Assembly (NCBI GenBank): GCA_016165875.1
Contig: JABBOT010000012.1
Location: 8,401,534 to 8,465,533 of the forward strand
Direction: 5' to 3'
From: Acanthopleura granulata
Lineage: Eukaryota; Mollusca; Polyplacophora; Chitonida; Chitonidae
DNA: 64,000 nt
Shown: in pieces, positions 1 to 12,200 of the stretch
Layout of the letters: every line of letters starts with the position of its first letter
Position numbering within the stretch: position 1 is the first letter of the stretch
Made by a program: the position numbers and the translations under genes
The notes under the pieces: model-generated
Told to the model about the DNA's origin: nothing
Databases searched by the model: none
The model's input: the letters and a program-made list of their open reading frames with translations, nothing else

Positions 1-12
1 TTTACGTTTATA

Positions 13-198
13 GGGCCTGTGTGGCCAAGTGGTTAGCACGCTAGAGTAGCACAGTGGCCTGACCAATGTGGTGGCTGTAAGTTCAATCTCAGCTCATGCT
101 GTATAGTTTCCTCTGTAGAAGCCAGCAACCTGTCAATGGTTGTTGGCTACCCCCCTGGCTCTGCCAAATATTGGCCGCCATCATTTAACTGAAATATT
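13..198 (+). mobile_element. tRNA-derived SINE, family 1, tail-truncated
   Basis: The left end reads like a tRNA gene: an A box (TGGCCAAGTGGTTAGCACGC) and a B box-like GTAAGTTCAATCTC. The family body follows (GAAGCCAGCAACCTG..., GGCTCTGCC..., TTGGCCGCCATC), and the copy stops at GAAATATTCTTAAG without the usual GTACGGCGTAAAAC tail. The same order of blocks is seen at 29121, 46341 (reverse) and 59611 (reverse). Confidence 0.75.
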
Positions 199-2880
199 CT
201 TAAGCAGTGTGCATTTTCTTTTTATTTGGCACATTGTACCATGGCTTCTTACTACTATCAGCCATAACAAGGTCCGCTATTCATTTCATTGTAGTAAATT
301 TGTCAGATTCTGTATTTGGCAATATGAGTAATAGAACTTTGACAGCAGTGTTAATACTGGATTTACCTTTCTCGTATTAAACTCCACATAGTTATAAAAT
401 TTGTTTTATCACATAACTGACGTAATTTTCATTCATGCCAACCCATGGCAGATTTTTCATATTACGCTAGGTTCATAACACTTGTGAAAACATTTGACTG
501 CCGAGCGTGGGAAAAACAAAATCCTATGCATTACATCATGTCAGTCTACATGCACTGTCTTTTTGTACTGTGAGAGACATTGTTATGGGTCAAAACTGAT
601 AAATCAGAGTAACAGTTAGAAATATATTTTAAGAGACAGCCATCGGTGAAATATCACATCCTTCAGATTTACGGAACGCTTCAATTTACCACTTGACCAG
701 CTCTGTCGTGTAGAGATGAAGCAGACGACGGAGGCTTTTTTTTGTTTTGTTTTGGCAGAGGATTTTTGCTGTTCAAACAGCTTTTTTTATTTAGCAGCAA
801 ACACAAGGCCCTTACCTTATTTTAGGCAAGTTTCAGGCAACAAAAACGTCATACCCATTAACATTTACATTCTCATAAACAGCTATTAGCTCAAAGGGTT
901 GCCAGTAACTGAATCTAGATCCTCTGTGAACTTTGAGGTAAAAGCGAAACAGAATCTCTCTGTCCAGTAAATCCAGGTCAAATCTGCACCGATCACCACT
1001 GTAGCCTCTCGGTAAAATGCTGAGCGCTTATATGAACTGTATTAAGACCATCACAAAAAATAGTCTACTTGAAAAAAAGAAAAACATCATCTACATGTTG
1101 AAATAGTCCTATGCCATACATGCGCATTGCGAAATTCACAAAATATTCTCCTTTCTGGCGAACGGTTTCAAATGTTTTAATCAAGCGTGAACCACACCTG
1201 ACTGTAACTTTTTCAGTGTAAGGTTGTGTCCTAGGAGACATGTACCCAACACTGGCGGAAACAGAGATGCGAATAGTTCATCTGATTTGCCCTTTAAAAT
1301 GATTTTTGCTTTAATACCGTAACATATTCTTAACTCTGATTGTGCATATAAAATATATTCCCTAGATACAATAAGACTTTTCGCTGAACTATTTTACCCT
1401 GCGGAGGCATGCATTCGATGTTGAAGTAGTGATGAAGTTCCTGTTTTGTCGTGAAATTTATCCCTAAGTAATATGATGTTTTTGTTGTTGTTTTCTTGTA
1501 AATTTCAGTGATAAACAGAATATTATACTTGTGGTCATGGCATATGACAGTTATGAAACTTATGTTGATTAAGTTTTGTGTTTGTGTTGCTCTCTAAAGT
1601 TCTCAACAAACTGAAAATTTACTCAGCTTATTTCATAACTTTCATATGTGATGACCGCTAGTGTGAGATCCTCTGTAACTTATAGTTTGACCCCCAGAAC
1701 AGAAGCCCATTGACAGAGTCATGGCCCTGTTTTGATGTGCTTGTTTTTCATTGTCAAGCCTGTTTTTTGAAGAACTGTTACGCCTCAGAGTTTGAAATAG
1801 AAGCATCCTGTATATTCTAATAATCATCAGCAAGCCTGGAGCTATTGTTTGAATACTTTGCTCTGCCTCAGCCATGTGTATGTGAAATTTGCTCATCATT
1901 ATGTGAATACAGAACCCCAGTACATTGTACTTATAGCCTAATGATGCTGTATTACAGAAATGAGAGAGTTGAAATCGTTCAGACTTTCATAGTAAAACCT
2001 TTTCGACTAGAACAGTGGTCATGTTTCACCGTTTTGCAAGCATCAGTCCTCAACACTGCCAATCAACCACAAACACAGCAAATTGTGTGCATCATGTTTG
2101 TTTTTTGATTCCATGTAATTTTCGTGATTTGTCGTCTGTGTTTGTCTGGTTGACCAGGAACAAACAGGCTGACATTTAGGATCAGAGGCTATAATCTCTG
2201 ATTGAGCCGGGTTGTGGACTGGTACGTGTGACCATCAATTGGTCGCTGCCAGCGGTGCACTTCTGCAGCTCATCCCGACAAAAGCCTCTTGTTGTGTATT
2301 GTTGGATCAGCTGGAAGCATTCCTTGTTCCAACACATGCTACCCATTTTGCTGGATTGGCTCAAGGCTTTCTTAGGCTAAACCAAGTTACAACGTCATCG
2401 TTCATATTGCGATCGAGTGATTCTTAAGTGGAATGACAGTGCAGATGTGAAGCATCACCAAAAGTCTTATTGGCCAAGCCTTTCATTCACAATGGCTGAT
2501 ATACATGTAGTAGTACTTTTCTATTCTTGTCCGATTCTTCTTTTCTTCTCAACTGTTGTTCATGAGTTGAAAGCTTGTTATTCCTTCAATGACCTTAAAG
2601 TTTGTTCCCTAAAGGGCTTTTTTTTATAGGCAAATTAATGTCATAAAATGTTATTTTTGATGCAAAAACTTAGTTTTCCAGTAGCATATAATTCTGTCTT
2701 CCAAATAAACTTTAAGACCTCTAAAATCAATACAAGTCTCAGAATTAGGAAAAATGGGGAACTTAGTCATGGACAAAATTTTAGGTCATTTAGGATAGTT
2801 TGCATCACATGGTACCTGAGTCCAATATAGCTGCTAGTTATACCTAAACATGTTGTAGGTTTCTCTGTTGTGGCTTTTTT

Positions 2881-2940
2881 GTATTTATCCCTGCATCTAC
2901 ATGTATATTTTTGTATTTATCCCTGCATCTACATGTATAT
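2881..2940. repeat. 32-bp tandem duplication
   Basis: GTATTTATCCCTGCATCTAC at 2881 is repeated at 2913, followed both times by ATGTATAT. Two perfect units, inside an intron. Confidence 0.85.
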
Positions 2941-2943
2941 CTC

Positions 2944-3086
2944 ATGTCTTGTTATTAGATAAGTACACGGTATGATTTGATTCATATTGTCGTATGCCTT
3001 ATTAGATTTGCAAGTGCACAGTATAACGGTTTGATTCACATTGTTGAATGTCTTGTTATTAGATAGGAACACAGTATGATTTCACT
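2944..3086. repeat. Three imperfect 50-54 bp tandem units
   Basis: Units begin ATGTCTTGTTATTAGATA (2944), ATGCCTTATTAGATTT (2994) and ATGTCTTGTTATTAGATA (3048). Each continues with a CACxGTAT block and, except the last, TTTGATTCA. The array ends 37 bp before the exon at 3123. Confidence 0.75.
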
Positions 3087-3122
3087 GTTTTGTTTATCAG
3101 CCATGTTCCTTTGTCTTTGCAG

Positions 3123-3229
3123 CAGAGGCATTGCATCTGGGGTCCTTGATGTCTGCTCACGGCTATTTCTTCCCAATAGATGATCACGTCCTTACTGTCA
3201 AGAATGACAACACATACTATCGGTTTCAG
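3123..3229 (+). CDS. RGS7: RGS7-like exon 1 in window: C-terminal half of DEP domain
   Basis: Codons run from GAG at 3125 and read [18 protein letters not shown], then [17 protein letters not shown], nearly the same as the vertebrate R7 DEP domain. The donor is GTACTA at 3230 and the exon ends in phase 0. The acceptor is a NAGNAG (GCAGCAG), so the exon may begin at 3123 or 3126, which adds or removes one residue. Confidence 0.93.
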
Positions 3230-6200
3230 GTACTACGTCAAAAATACTACTTGTCTTTGCCTAGTCTTTCTCAGTCTGTAGTATTATGAAGGACATTGGT
3301 CTTGTACGAAGTTTGCTAGAGGCTGCTATTCTTCCACCATTGTGTAAGTCTCATCTGGGTGAGTTCACGCCAATTTGGCAAGTATAAGTTGCAGCTATGG
3401 GCACCCTAGTTTCTTCCACCCTATATCTGGCTGCCGTCTTATAAAGCGAGTATGGCATTGTGAAATAATGAAAAAAAAAAATTTATTTATTTATTTGATG
3501 GGTGTTTTACACACCACTGAAGAATGTTTCACTTGTATGACAGCAGCCAATTGATAAATAAATAAACAGAAAGCTCAGATAACAGTATGTCGATTTGGAT
3601 GGCTGGGTTGTATTTTTGCTATTTTAATTTACTTTCAGACTCCTTGTTTTTGGCCCTCACGGAGTGGGGAGCCAGAAAACACGGATTATGGTGAGTTTTC
3701 CCTTTGTATGTGGCTCTAACAATGCTTACCCTGGCCATGGGAATAAATGGTAAGCTTTGGATTCATTGCATGTACATTTTCACCAGTTGAAGCCCATCAG
3801 GCTCCCACTCAGTCAGTGAAAAAATATAGTGGTTTCTTGAAAGTCCCCATTATCCTGCATCGTCAGGTACAAGCACAATGTTGAAACTTGGATATAAAAT
3901 TAGCAGATGTTGGTATAAAAGAATACGCACCGGTCGTGAAAATATGCTTTATATTTCAGTGTTTAAAGTCATTTATGTGCAAAAGGTCCTGTGTTGGTGG
4001 TTGTAAAGTTGAATGGTTCACAAGTTCTAGCACTTTTTGCACCGTGTGTGTTCATGAAATTTTCGAAAATGTATTAATGATTGAGATACCCTGCACTTTG
4101 TGGCTTATTTTTGTAGGCATCAAGTGTAAGTACATGTAGGTGAATGGCTTAACCAAGCTATGTGCATGTAACTGTCGGGTGCCTGTATTTTGACAAAGAG
4201 CAGAGGTTCAAGGTGGATTCGGACATCTTAGGCCTGATCACTGTGGTTTATTTTAAAAACTGTAAACTGCAGTTAATCGAAAACCAATCAAACATAAAAT
4301 ATATATGCCAAAACACATGTCTGAAAAGGCCTGCATTCAAGGTCTATTTCTTAATTCAGCAAAAATACCAATAGATTGATTGAAAACAGAGATGGGAACA
4401 CATTTTTTTCAGTATTGTAAATGTTGTAAGAGTTTTTCTTCATTCAGCTCAGAGAGCAAAGACATGTCAGTCAATATTTTGATTCTTGTTTCACTATTTT
4501 CTTTGCTTTTTCTCTCTTTCAGCTGTCTATTTATGCAAGCGTACAATGCAAAACAAACAGAGGCTGGAGCTGGCAGACTATGAGGCAGAAAATCTAGCCC
4601 GATTGCAGAAAATGTTCTCACGAAAGTGGGAATTTATTTTCATGCAAGCTGAGGCCCAGGCCAAGTACGTAATGATTTTAAACAAGCTCATTGCTTTGTT
4701 AAAGTATGTATGCTCATGGGAATTGACACTTCTAAAATTCAATATGTTTAATTTACTCACTTAACTGTTGCAGTCACCATGACCTGAAAAAGTGTAATAG
4801 TTTACTATGGGCAATGCAATCATGTATTTGAGAAATTTTAAATGTGGTGTTAAATAGCAAACAGATAAATAAATAAAGAAGCAAAACCAAGCAGTCAGTA
4901 AATAGATTAAACTGGTTGCACCTGACCAAAATTTGGCCATGTACTTAATTTAATACCGGGTTGTAGGGCATGTATGCATGGGCATTGTGCAAGGTTCAGT
5001 TTTTATGTTTGAAACAAATAAATAAGAGCTGTGGTAGTCAGTTTGAGTAAACAGTTGTTGTAAATTCTTAGCAGAAGTTAAGCAAGGTAGATCTTTGTTC
5101 ACATCACGAGCACACAGCTCGTGCTGCGTGAATGATATTAGTGAGAATGGAGGATTGAAAAAGCTAAGGTGGATCTGGACCATGGGTATTGGAAAGTCAG
5201 GTGACCCATTCTTGTCATCTGCCAATAAAATATTTGCAAGACAACAACTCCACCCTGTGCCATTAATTACTGCTAATAAATTCAGTGTATTAATAGAGAT
5301 AAACCATTCTTGAGTAAGATCAGCCTGAAGGGGAAAATCAAACAGATCAATATTCATGAAGTATGTGCATGTGATATTGACTGAGCCTGTCTCCTGGAGG
5401 ACGGCAGCACAGGAATATCCACCATTATTTATATGTTCAATTAAAGTCACACAGCTCTTTCAAGACAGTAAACAGGCCCCTGATGCTAAATGCGAGTCAA
5501 ATTGATTTTTAAATGGATTGGATGGAGTCCTGCATATGTTTTGACCTTGTGGCTGTGTTTTCTTGTATATTAATAGTTAAAGGGAGTTAACTCTGAAGTC
5601 CTTTTCTTGAGAATTCAATAGAAATTTACTTGGGTCAGGGATGAACATGTATGAAAACAGTGTTTAAAAAATATCAGTGACCTTCTGATTTATACATGTG
5701 CAAAATGTTTTCTGAGTTAAATAACCGGTGATATAAAGTTTCCAATCTATAGATATGATACGACATTATTAATTACTAGCCAGCTGGTCTAGAGTGCCAT
5801 AAAACATGGTGATAATAATAACTCTAGCAATTGGCCAACAAACTGTCCAGTTCAAATTCCACTGGTGTTGGCTTGGTTATGACTTCTTGGTAATGATTCT
5901 GTGAAAATTTCAGCACCAAAAGTAACATTATGATATTTTTATTTTCCACTAAATGTGCACTTTTAGGGTGGAAAATTTGAGGTCATTTTCCTCAACTGCC
6001 AAACTTCTGTCATTGAAATAATATGTTGTTGAGCACAAATTAATGAATGTCATCAAGTATTTGTCAGATATTGTTGATTTTGATGAAAGCCCAAATCAGG
6101 TATGCAAAATAAATGCATTAGAACTTAATGGTAATATGTATTAGTGACTTGCCACACTAGTTTTAAACAGTTATTTAAACAACCTTTGCCTTTATATTTT

Positions 6201-9200
6201 ACTTTTACAGAGTTGATAAAAAGAGAGACAAATTAGAAAGAAAAGTTCTAGACAGTCAAGAAAGAGCGTTTTGGGATGTGCACAGGCCTGTGGTAATATG
6301 TTTGTTTTTATTTTATCTCACACGTTCATGACAGACTGCTAGTAGTGAATTTTAAAATCAAAAAGGAGGACATTTTCTAAAAGTCATGCAGGACTAAGTA
6401 GTGATTAGTTTTGGTGTAAAAAGAGCAATATTCTTTAGTACTGATAACAGTTATTCAGAGATTATTATTATCTGTTACATAGCGGCTCTGTTACTCAGCC
6501 ATTTTAGTTTTGATCAGTCAAACACAGTTTTGACATCTTATGTCTGTTCTGTTTGTTAGCCAATCAAACATTTCTGAGCTCCTGTCTTTGTATCTTAACA
6601 TAGGCCATTCACTTGAAGAGTTGCCTGAGGGACATCTGTTATGACATCTGACACTTTGACTTTCATTTCAGCCTGGCTGTGTAAATACGACAGAAGTGGA
6701 TATTAAAAAAGCATGTAGAATGAATAGACATTCAAAGATGACAAGGGTAAGTGGAAGTTTAAGATGACAAAAAATATTGTATGATTTCAAAAAGTTATGG
6801 ATATTAATTTGGTATTATCTCTGTTAAATTTAAAAAGTGTCATGCATGTATATGTGCTTTTTTCAGATTCTCAAGGTAATTGAACTATTGGCATTAGTTG
6901 AGCTCTCAAGGTGTTCTTCCAAGATTTCGTCCATAGTTTATGGAAAAATTGCAGTAGATGTGGAGAAAAGGTTTTACAGTCATGCTAAGTCATACAGTGT
7001 GGTTAAAAGTTGTGAAGCTGATGGACTTAGTAGATGTTACCAGCTTCATCTAGTAGTTCTACTGGTACAAAGTACTCTGTAGGCTCTTGTTGGAATTAGG
7101 GTTAATACCAGACCATACTGAATGTGGTGTTTTAAATCAAACTTTGCCCAGTGTAGCTTAAGTCAGTACCATCTATGATTGATCAGTTTTAAAACTATGG
7201 GGGTTCTTGGGGCCGTGATGGTGACAAGCAGTAAATGATGGTCCATTGTGTGGCCTGCATGATGTTCGCTGAAGACCACTTACCTTCCCCAAATACCAAA
7301 TATGTTTCACGTGGGAGAGTTCACAAGTAACTTACCACAGGTTGGTGGTGTACTCTGGGCACTCTGTTTTCCTGCACCCATAATACTGATTTGCAGTCGT
7401 TAAATATTCTTCAGTGTGATTTTAAGACATCAAAGAAATCAGTCTAGGGGCATTTACTGGGTCATCGAATGTCAAGAGTTACTGATAAGGTTAAACACCA
7501 AGTCAGCATGACTGGAGTGGTTTTTTATTGGGCTTAGCCTAGCTTACCTACATAGTAAGATCACACCTACCTGTGTTTATTTCAGCCAAATTATGCTGTG
7601 CCAGGTGGTAGAATAAGTCCCAGTGTCTCAGAAGCTGACCTACATAACCCCCAAGAATCGCTCAAATATGATGTCATTCGAGATAATGTAAGCTTTTTAG
7701 CTTTACTTAGCTTTTATCTCATCTGGTCGTACTATAAATAATAGTACTTGTACTTTTACACAAAGACACAAATTGGGTGTGTTTTGGCATGATGAATCAG
7801 TGAGGCAGCAGTATAAGTATGATGGCATTTTACTGCAACAAAAAGGTCCTGTTGAAAGCTACATTGACTTCAAAACAACTTTCTCAACAAATTCAGTTTC
7901 AAGTTAGCCAATTGCTTGCTCTTGATAATGAAACTATTTTAATGGATTACTGGTTAGTGAATCTAGATGTACATGTATTGCCTGTGCTCCGACTTTATTT
8001 CTTCTAGAAGGACTGTGTTTCCCCTTCTTCATTGCTAAACCCTGTTATTCTGTGGTAGTTACACCATGATATTAAGCCAGGTGTATGGAATGCATTAGTT
8101 GTCGATACCACAGTCAGCGAACATGAGGGGAATTTCTGTTTTGTTTGTTTATGGTGCTTTGTTTTGATGTATGCCATGTTGAATTACGTATCTGCTCAGC
8201 AAGTGTTTTTTGAAATGAATGCATGAATGAATATGGCTGATGTACCGTTATATTTTTAAATGACGGATGTACTTAACACCATGTACATATGATATAAAGT
8301 GTGGAATTGTTCAGTGACGTTTATTTTTTAGATCGATGTTTTACGACAAAAGTTGGAGAAGCGGAGGGTAAAAATATCAAAAGTAGCTGAAAGGTGGGTC
8401 ATTATGAATATTGTGCTCAGCGAAATGAAATAAATAATACAGATTTGTAAATATTAATGAAAAGGAACGAAAAAAAAAAAAAGAATATGCTGGATAAAGC
8501 AGTGAACATTATTGTTGAGACAGGACTGGGAAAGCTGTTCTGACAAATCTTCAAAGTACACGTAGATGTATGTACTTTCTGTTAATTTACACCAGTGTTG
8601 TAATGCTGCTTTGTACAGGTACTTTCATAAGCTTTTCTAATATTATTACTTTGTTTTCCACTTGTGTTCTTTGTTCTGCATTGTGAACCATTATTTGAAT
8701 TGTTTTCCACAGTTATATTGCATATTATGAGCAGTATTCGGAGTTTGATGCCTTTATAACCACCCCTGATCCTAGCAACCCGTGGGTGTCAGACAACACC
8801 GAGTTCTGGGATTATGAAAAAACTATGTAAGTATGACAAGGAAATAACTGCGAGCAACCCAAGATTCTGCATAATGTTTATTAAAACCACCCTCACTTAT
8901 AAGTCTTTTTGTATTTATTATTCTCCAGTGTCCTTGCTGTAAGGCATTCTTCAAAATCTCATTGAAATTCTAAAATTCTTTCCAATCAATACCTCTTCGA
9001 TGGGTAACAGTCTTGGATGGGTACCCAGCAAAATCTAGGGGAATTCATTTGCAACCCCATCACTATCTGATACATTGTGCCTGGTCACCAAAAATTTCAA
9101 ATTTTCATCAGTAAATAATTTCATGCCTGCCCAGTGTTTACACAATTTCCAGTATTTTCATACCAAGCTTATTCTGTGCCTCTACACCATAAATGGCTGA

Positions 9201-12200
9201 CTTACACCGTAAAATACACAGAGTTATGTTCGTTCCTCTTCAGAAGGAGAAGTGCTGTTAAAAATATGGCACTGACCCCAACACTAAAATCGTAACATAG
9301 GTAGTCCATTTTTTAAAAAATTGAAGTTTATAAAACTTAGTCATTTGGATTTCAAGCATCAGTAATTGAAGATTGAATTTAATAACAGTGTTTGCAGAAT
9401 TCTACTTGTGTGTTTTGTGTTTACAGGAACCCCAAAGATATTCCACAAAGACGGGTCAAACGCTGGAGCTTCTGCATACAAGAGCTAATACAAGACCCAG
9501 CCGGTAAAGATCATTTTAGCAAATTTTTGGATAAAGAATTCAGCGGAGAAAACCTCAAGTGAGTATCTTATTGCACATTTCCAGTTTAAATCTTTTGTAC
9601 TTTTAGATTTCTTTCAAATTTATTTAATTTCTCCACCACATTTTCTGTGAAACATTTTTGGGTAGTGCAAAGTAATGCATTCGTGGGGCTATGATGAAAA
9701 TCTGAACTGTATAATACATGTATGCTAAGACTGTATGGGCTCAGTGTATGTCTTTCTTTTGTCTGCAGAATGGTGTATAAAGTACAAACCCTGTGGTTTG
9801 TTACTTTACTAGAGTACAATTACCTGTGAAGTCATTTCTTCACAGGAAAATGTTGATGTTAGTATCAAAATTATCATTATAAGGCCTTTATGAGTGCATA
9901 TATGTTATTACATTGTGGTAGTTTTATTTTGATTTATTGGATCCATTTTACAGTGCATGTATAGTGTAACGACGTATACCTTGGAACAAATTGTTTTGTC
10001 ACCTGGTGTGATAGTCGTGATGTGTTAATTTTTCTTCTGATAGGTTTTGGCTAGCTTGTCAAGAACTTAAAGGTTTAGCCAACAGTGAGGTCCAGGCTAA
10101 GGTCCAAGAAATATTCAGGTGAGGTTAACTAATTATATGCAAGGGGACTGTTAGATGTACTTCTCTTATGGTAAATGCTGCTAATAATGATAGGATTTGT
10201 GCTCCCCCATGCCCCTTCTTTCAACAAATTTTGATGGTAGATCTGCTTGACTGAAATATGAAGTTATGAAAATTTGTCTGAGAATGTTGGTTTCAAGTCA
10301 AAAACCATGAAACTTCTTACCAGAGTCAGGATGACCAGTGAGAGTAACAGTTTCAAGAAATAGCAAGGGTGAAGTAGAAGGGAGATAATTCCTGTATTAT
10401 CTCCCCTTAAAGCTTCATTTTTGTTGGCTTTGTGTGAACTTGTTTAAATCGCAATGTAGTCTTGAATGTTCTCTGATAAAAGGTATTATGCCCATGAATA
10501 CAAGAAAGGTTTCTTGCTCTACCCCAATAATCAGTACGATACATTTAAGATGATTGAAAGATATCTTACGTAGTAACATTGTGGTGGAGATAATGGCCGG
10601 TGATTGATTGAGTAGTTGAGAAGTTTGCCGTCAAAGTGAGAGTGCAGAGTGCACCACATCCGGATCATCTGATAGCATCAGTAGCCAGATATGAGTGATA
10701 TTCCATGAAGTCATTATACAGGGTTCACTCATAATATGCTTGGTGTGTAATAATTGCACTTAGTCACACATCATTGTGCATTTACCCTTTTGATGCTCTG
10801 TCAGTCGTCATTTTTGGGCTTAGAATTTTGCTTATTAGTCCATCAAAAGTCCAGGAGTTTATTTGCCTGTAGGTGTGTGTATCTGTTTGCTTTCAGCTTA
10901 TAAGCTGTATTTTGTAAGCCTTCATCTCTGTTGTTTATGCGAGTATTTTGACTGGTATGGTAATCTACACAAGCTCTCATTTGATGTAGGCTTTTGTGGC
11001 CTCAGTCAGAATAAACTGATTCTTCTCGCAGTAAATCAGCCCTGCCTAATGAAGTTGCAGACTCAGTTCCAGCTCTTTCCTGGTCAGCTGCCCGATGAAT
11101 CCAAAAAGGTATTGGGTATTGGGTGCAGAAGCAGGGGGAGGTTACTCTGTTTTTAACATTTAGTGTGTTTTGTTTTCAGTGAATTTTTAGCTCCTGGCTG
11201 CCACAATCCAGTCAACGTGGACAGTCGAGTAGCTGAGGCTGTGAGATCACGAGTAGAAACTTGCCCAAATAGGTTCTGTTTTGAAGAAGCTGAGGTGAGT
11301 GGCAGTATTTACTTCACTTTGTGGTCTGCAGTAGGATTCGAGTTTGATACATACTTTGCCAGCTTATTGGCAAGAATGCATATGATACATATGGTACTGA
11401 GATTGTGTACCTTTGGTGTTAAGTTTGAGAGAGATTTCAGAATAAAATTAAGCAACAGATAGACTGTTTTAAAGTGTTAAGCTTGGTCATACGGTGTTAG
11501 TCATGGCTGTAATGCAGAGATGGATTTTTCTTTTGTTTAAGAATATAAATTCAGATGATTAATTAATCCAGAAAGATAAACCCTATATTGGGATATAAAA
11601 TAGACATGTAGCTGTTGACTCCTGAAATCACGTGTCTTGTCCTGACCAGCTTTTTATTAATGAAACAGTCTTTAGTATATGTGAAACAACAATCAAATGT
11701 TGATTTTTCTACATGCTTTGGAGTATTTTAATCTCTCTTTCTTGTCTTTCCTTTATATTATACTTTACAGGAACATATTTTCAAATTGATGAAGAGTGAC
11801 AGCTACAGTCGCTATCTTCGGTCAGATATGTACAAAGAATTCATGAGTGGGACGAGGAAAAAAGTAAGATTCTTGCCGTCTCTGGCGGGCAACTTTGTTT
11901 TGTCTAAACATACCTCAAGCTCGTAGCTGCGACCCTTGCATTTCAACGTTGTACTGGTCACGTGCACGAGTCCTGAACGGTGTGACCTGGCACGACCCCT
12001 GTGTTACGGAGTTCCACCGTCTTACTCTCACCACAAACCTGCCCCAATCAGCCCAGCTGGCTCTCTGCATTTAGTACCATAGCTGGTTTGCTGCATAGAT
12101 AAAATTCAGCTTCCATGGTATTTTGTAGTCAATTTGTATACCACACATGAGCTATTTTGGCTGAAAAAGTTTGTCCATCTATTTGGGTATTTTTGTTGGT

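Larger units (their letters stand above)
1..3122 (+). other. Intron upstream of first visible RGS7 exon
   Basis: I searched this stretch for the preceding DEP exon (the VFSGxDIVxW-type motif) and did not find it, so it is taken as intron. It contains a SINE copy near its left end and two tandem duplications next to the exon. Otherwise it is unremarkable AT-rich sequence with only short, unrecognised ORFs. Confidence 0.7.
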
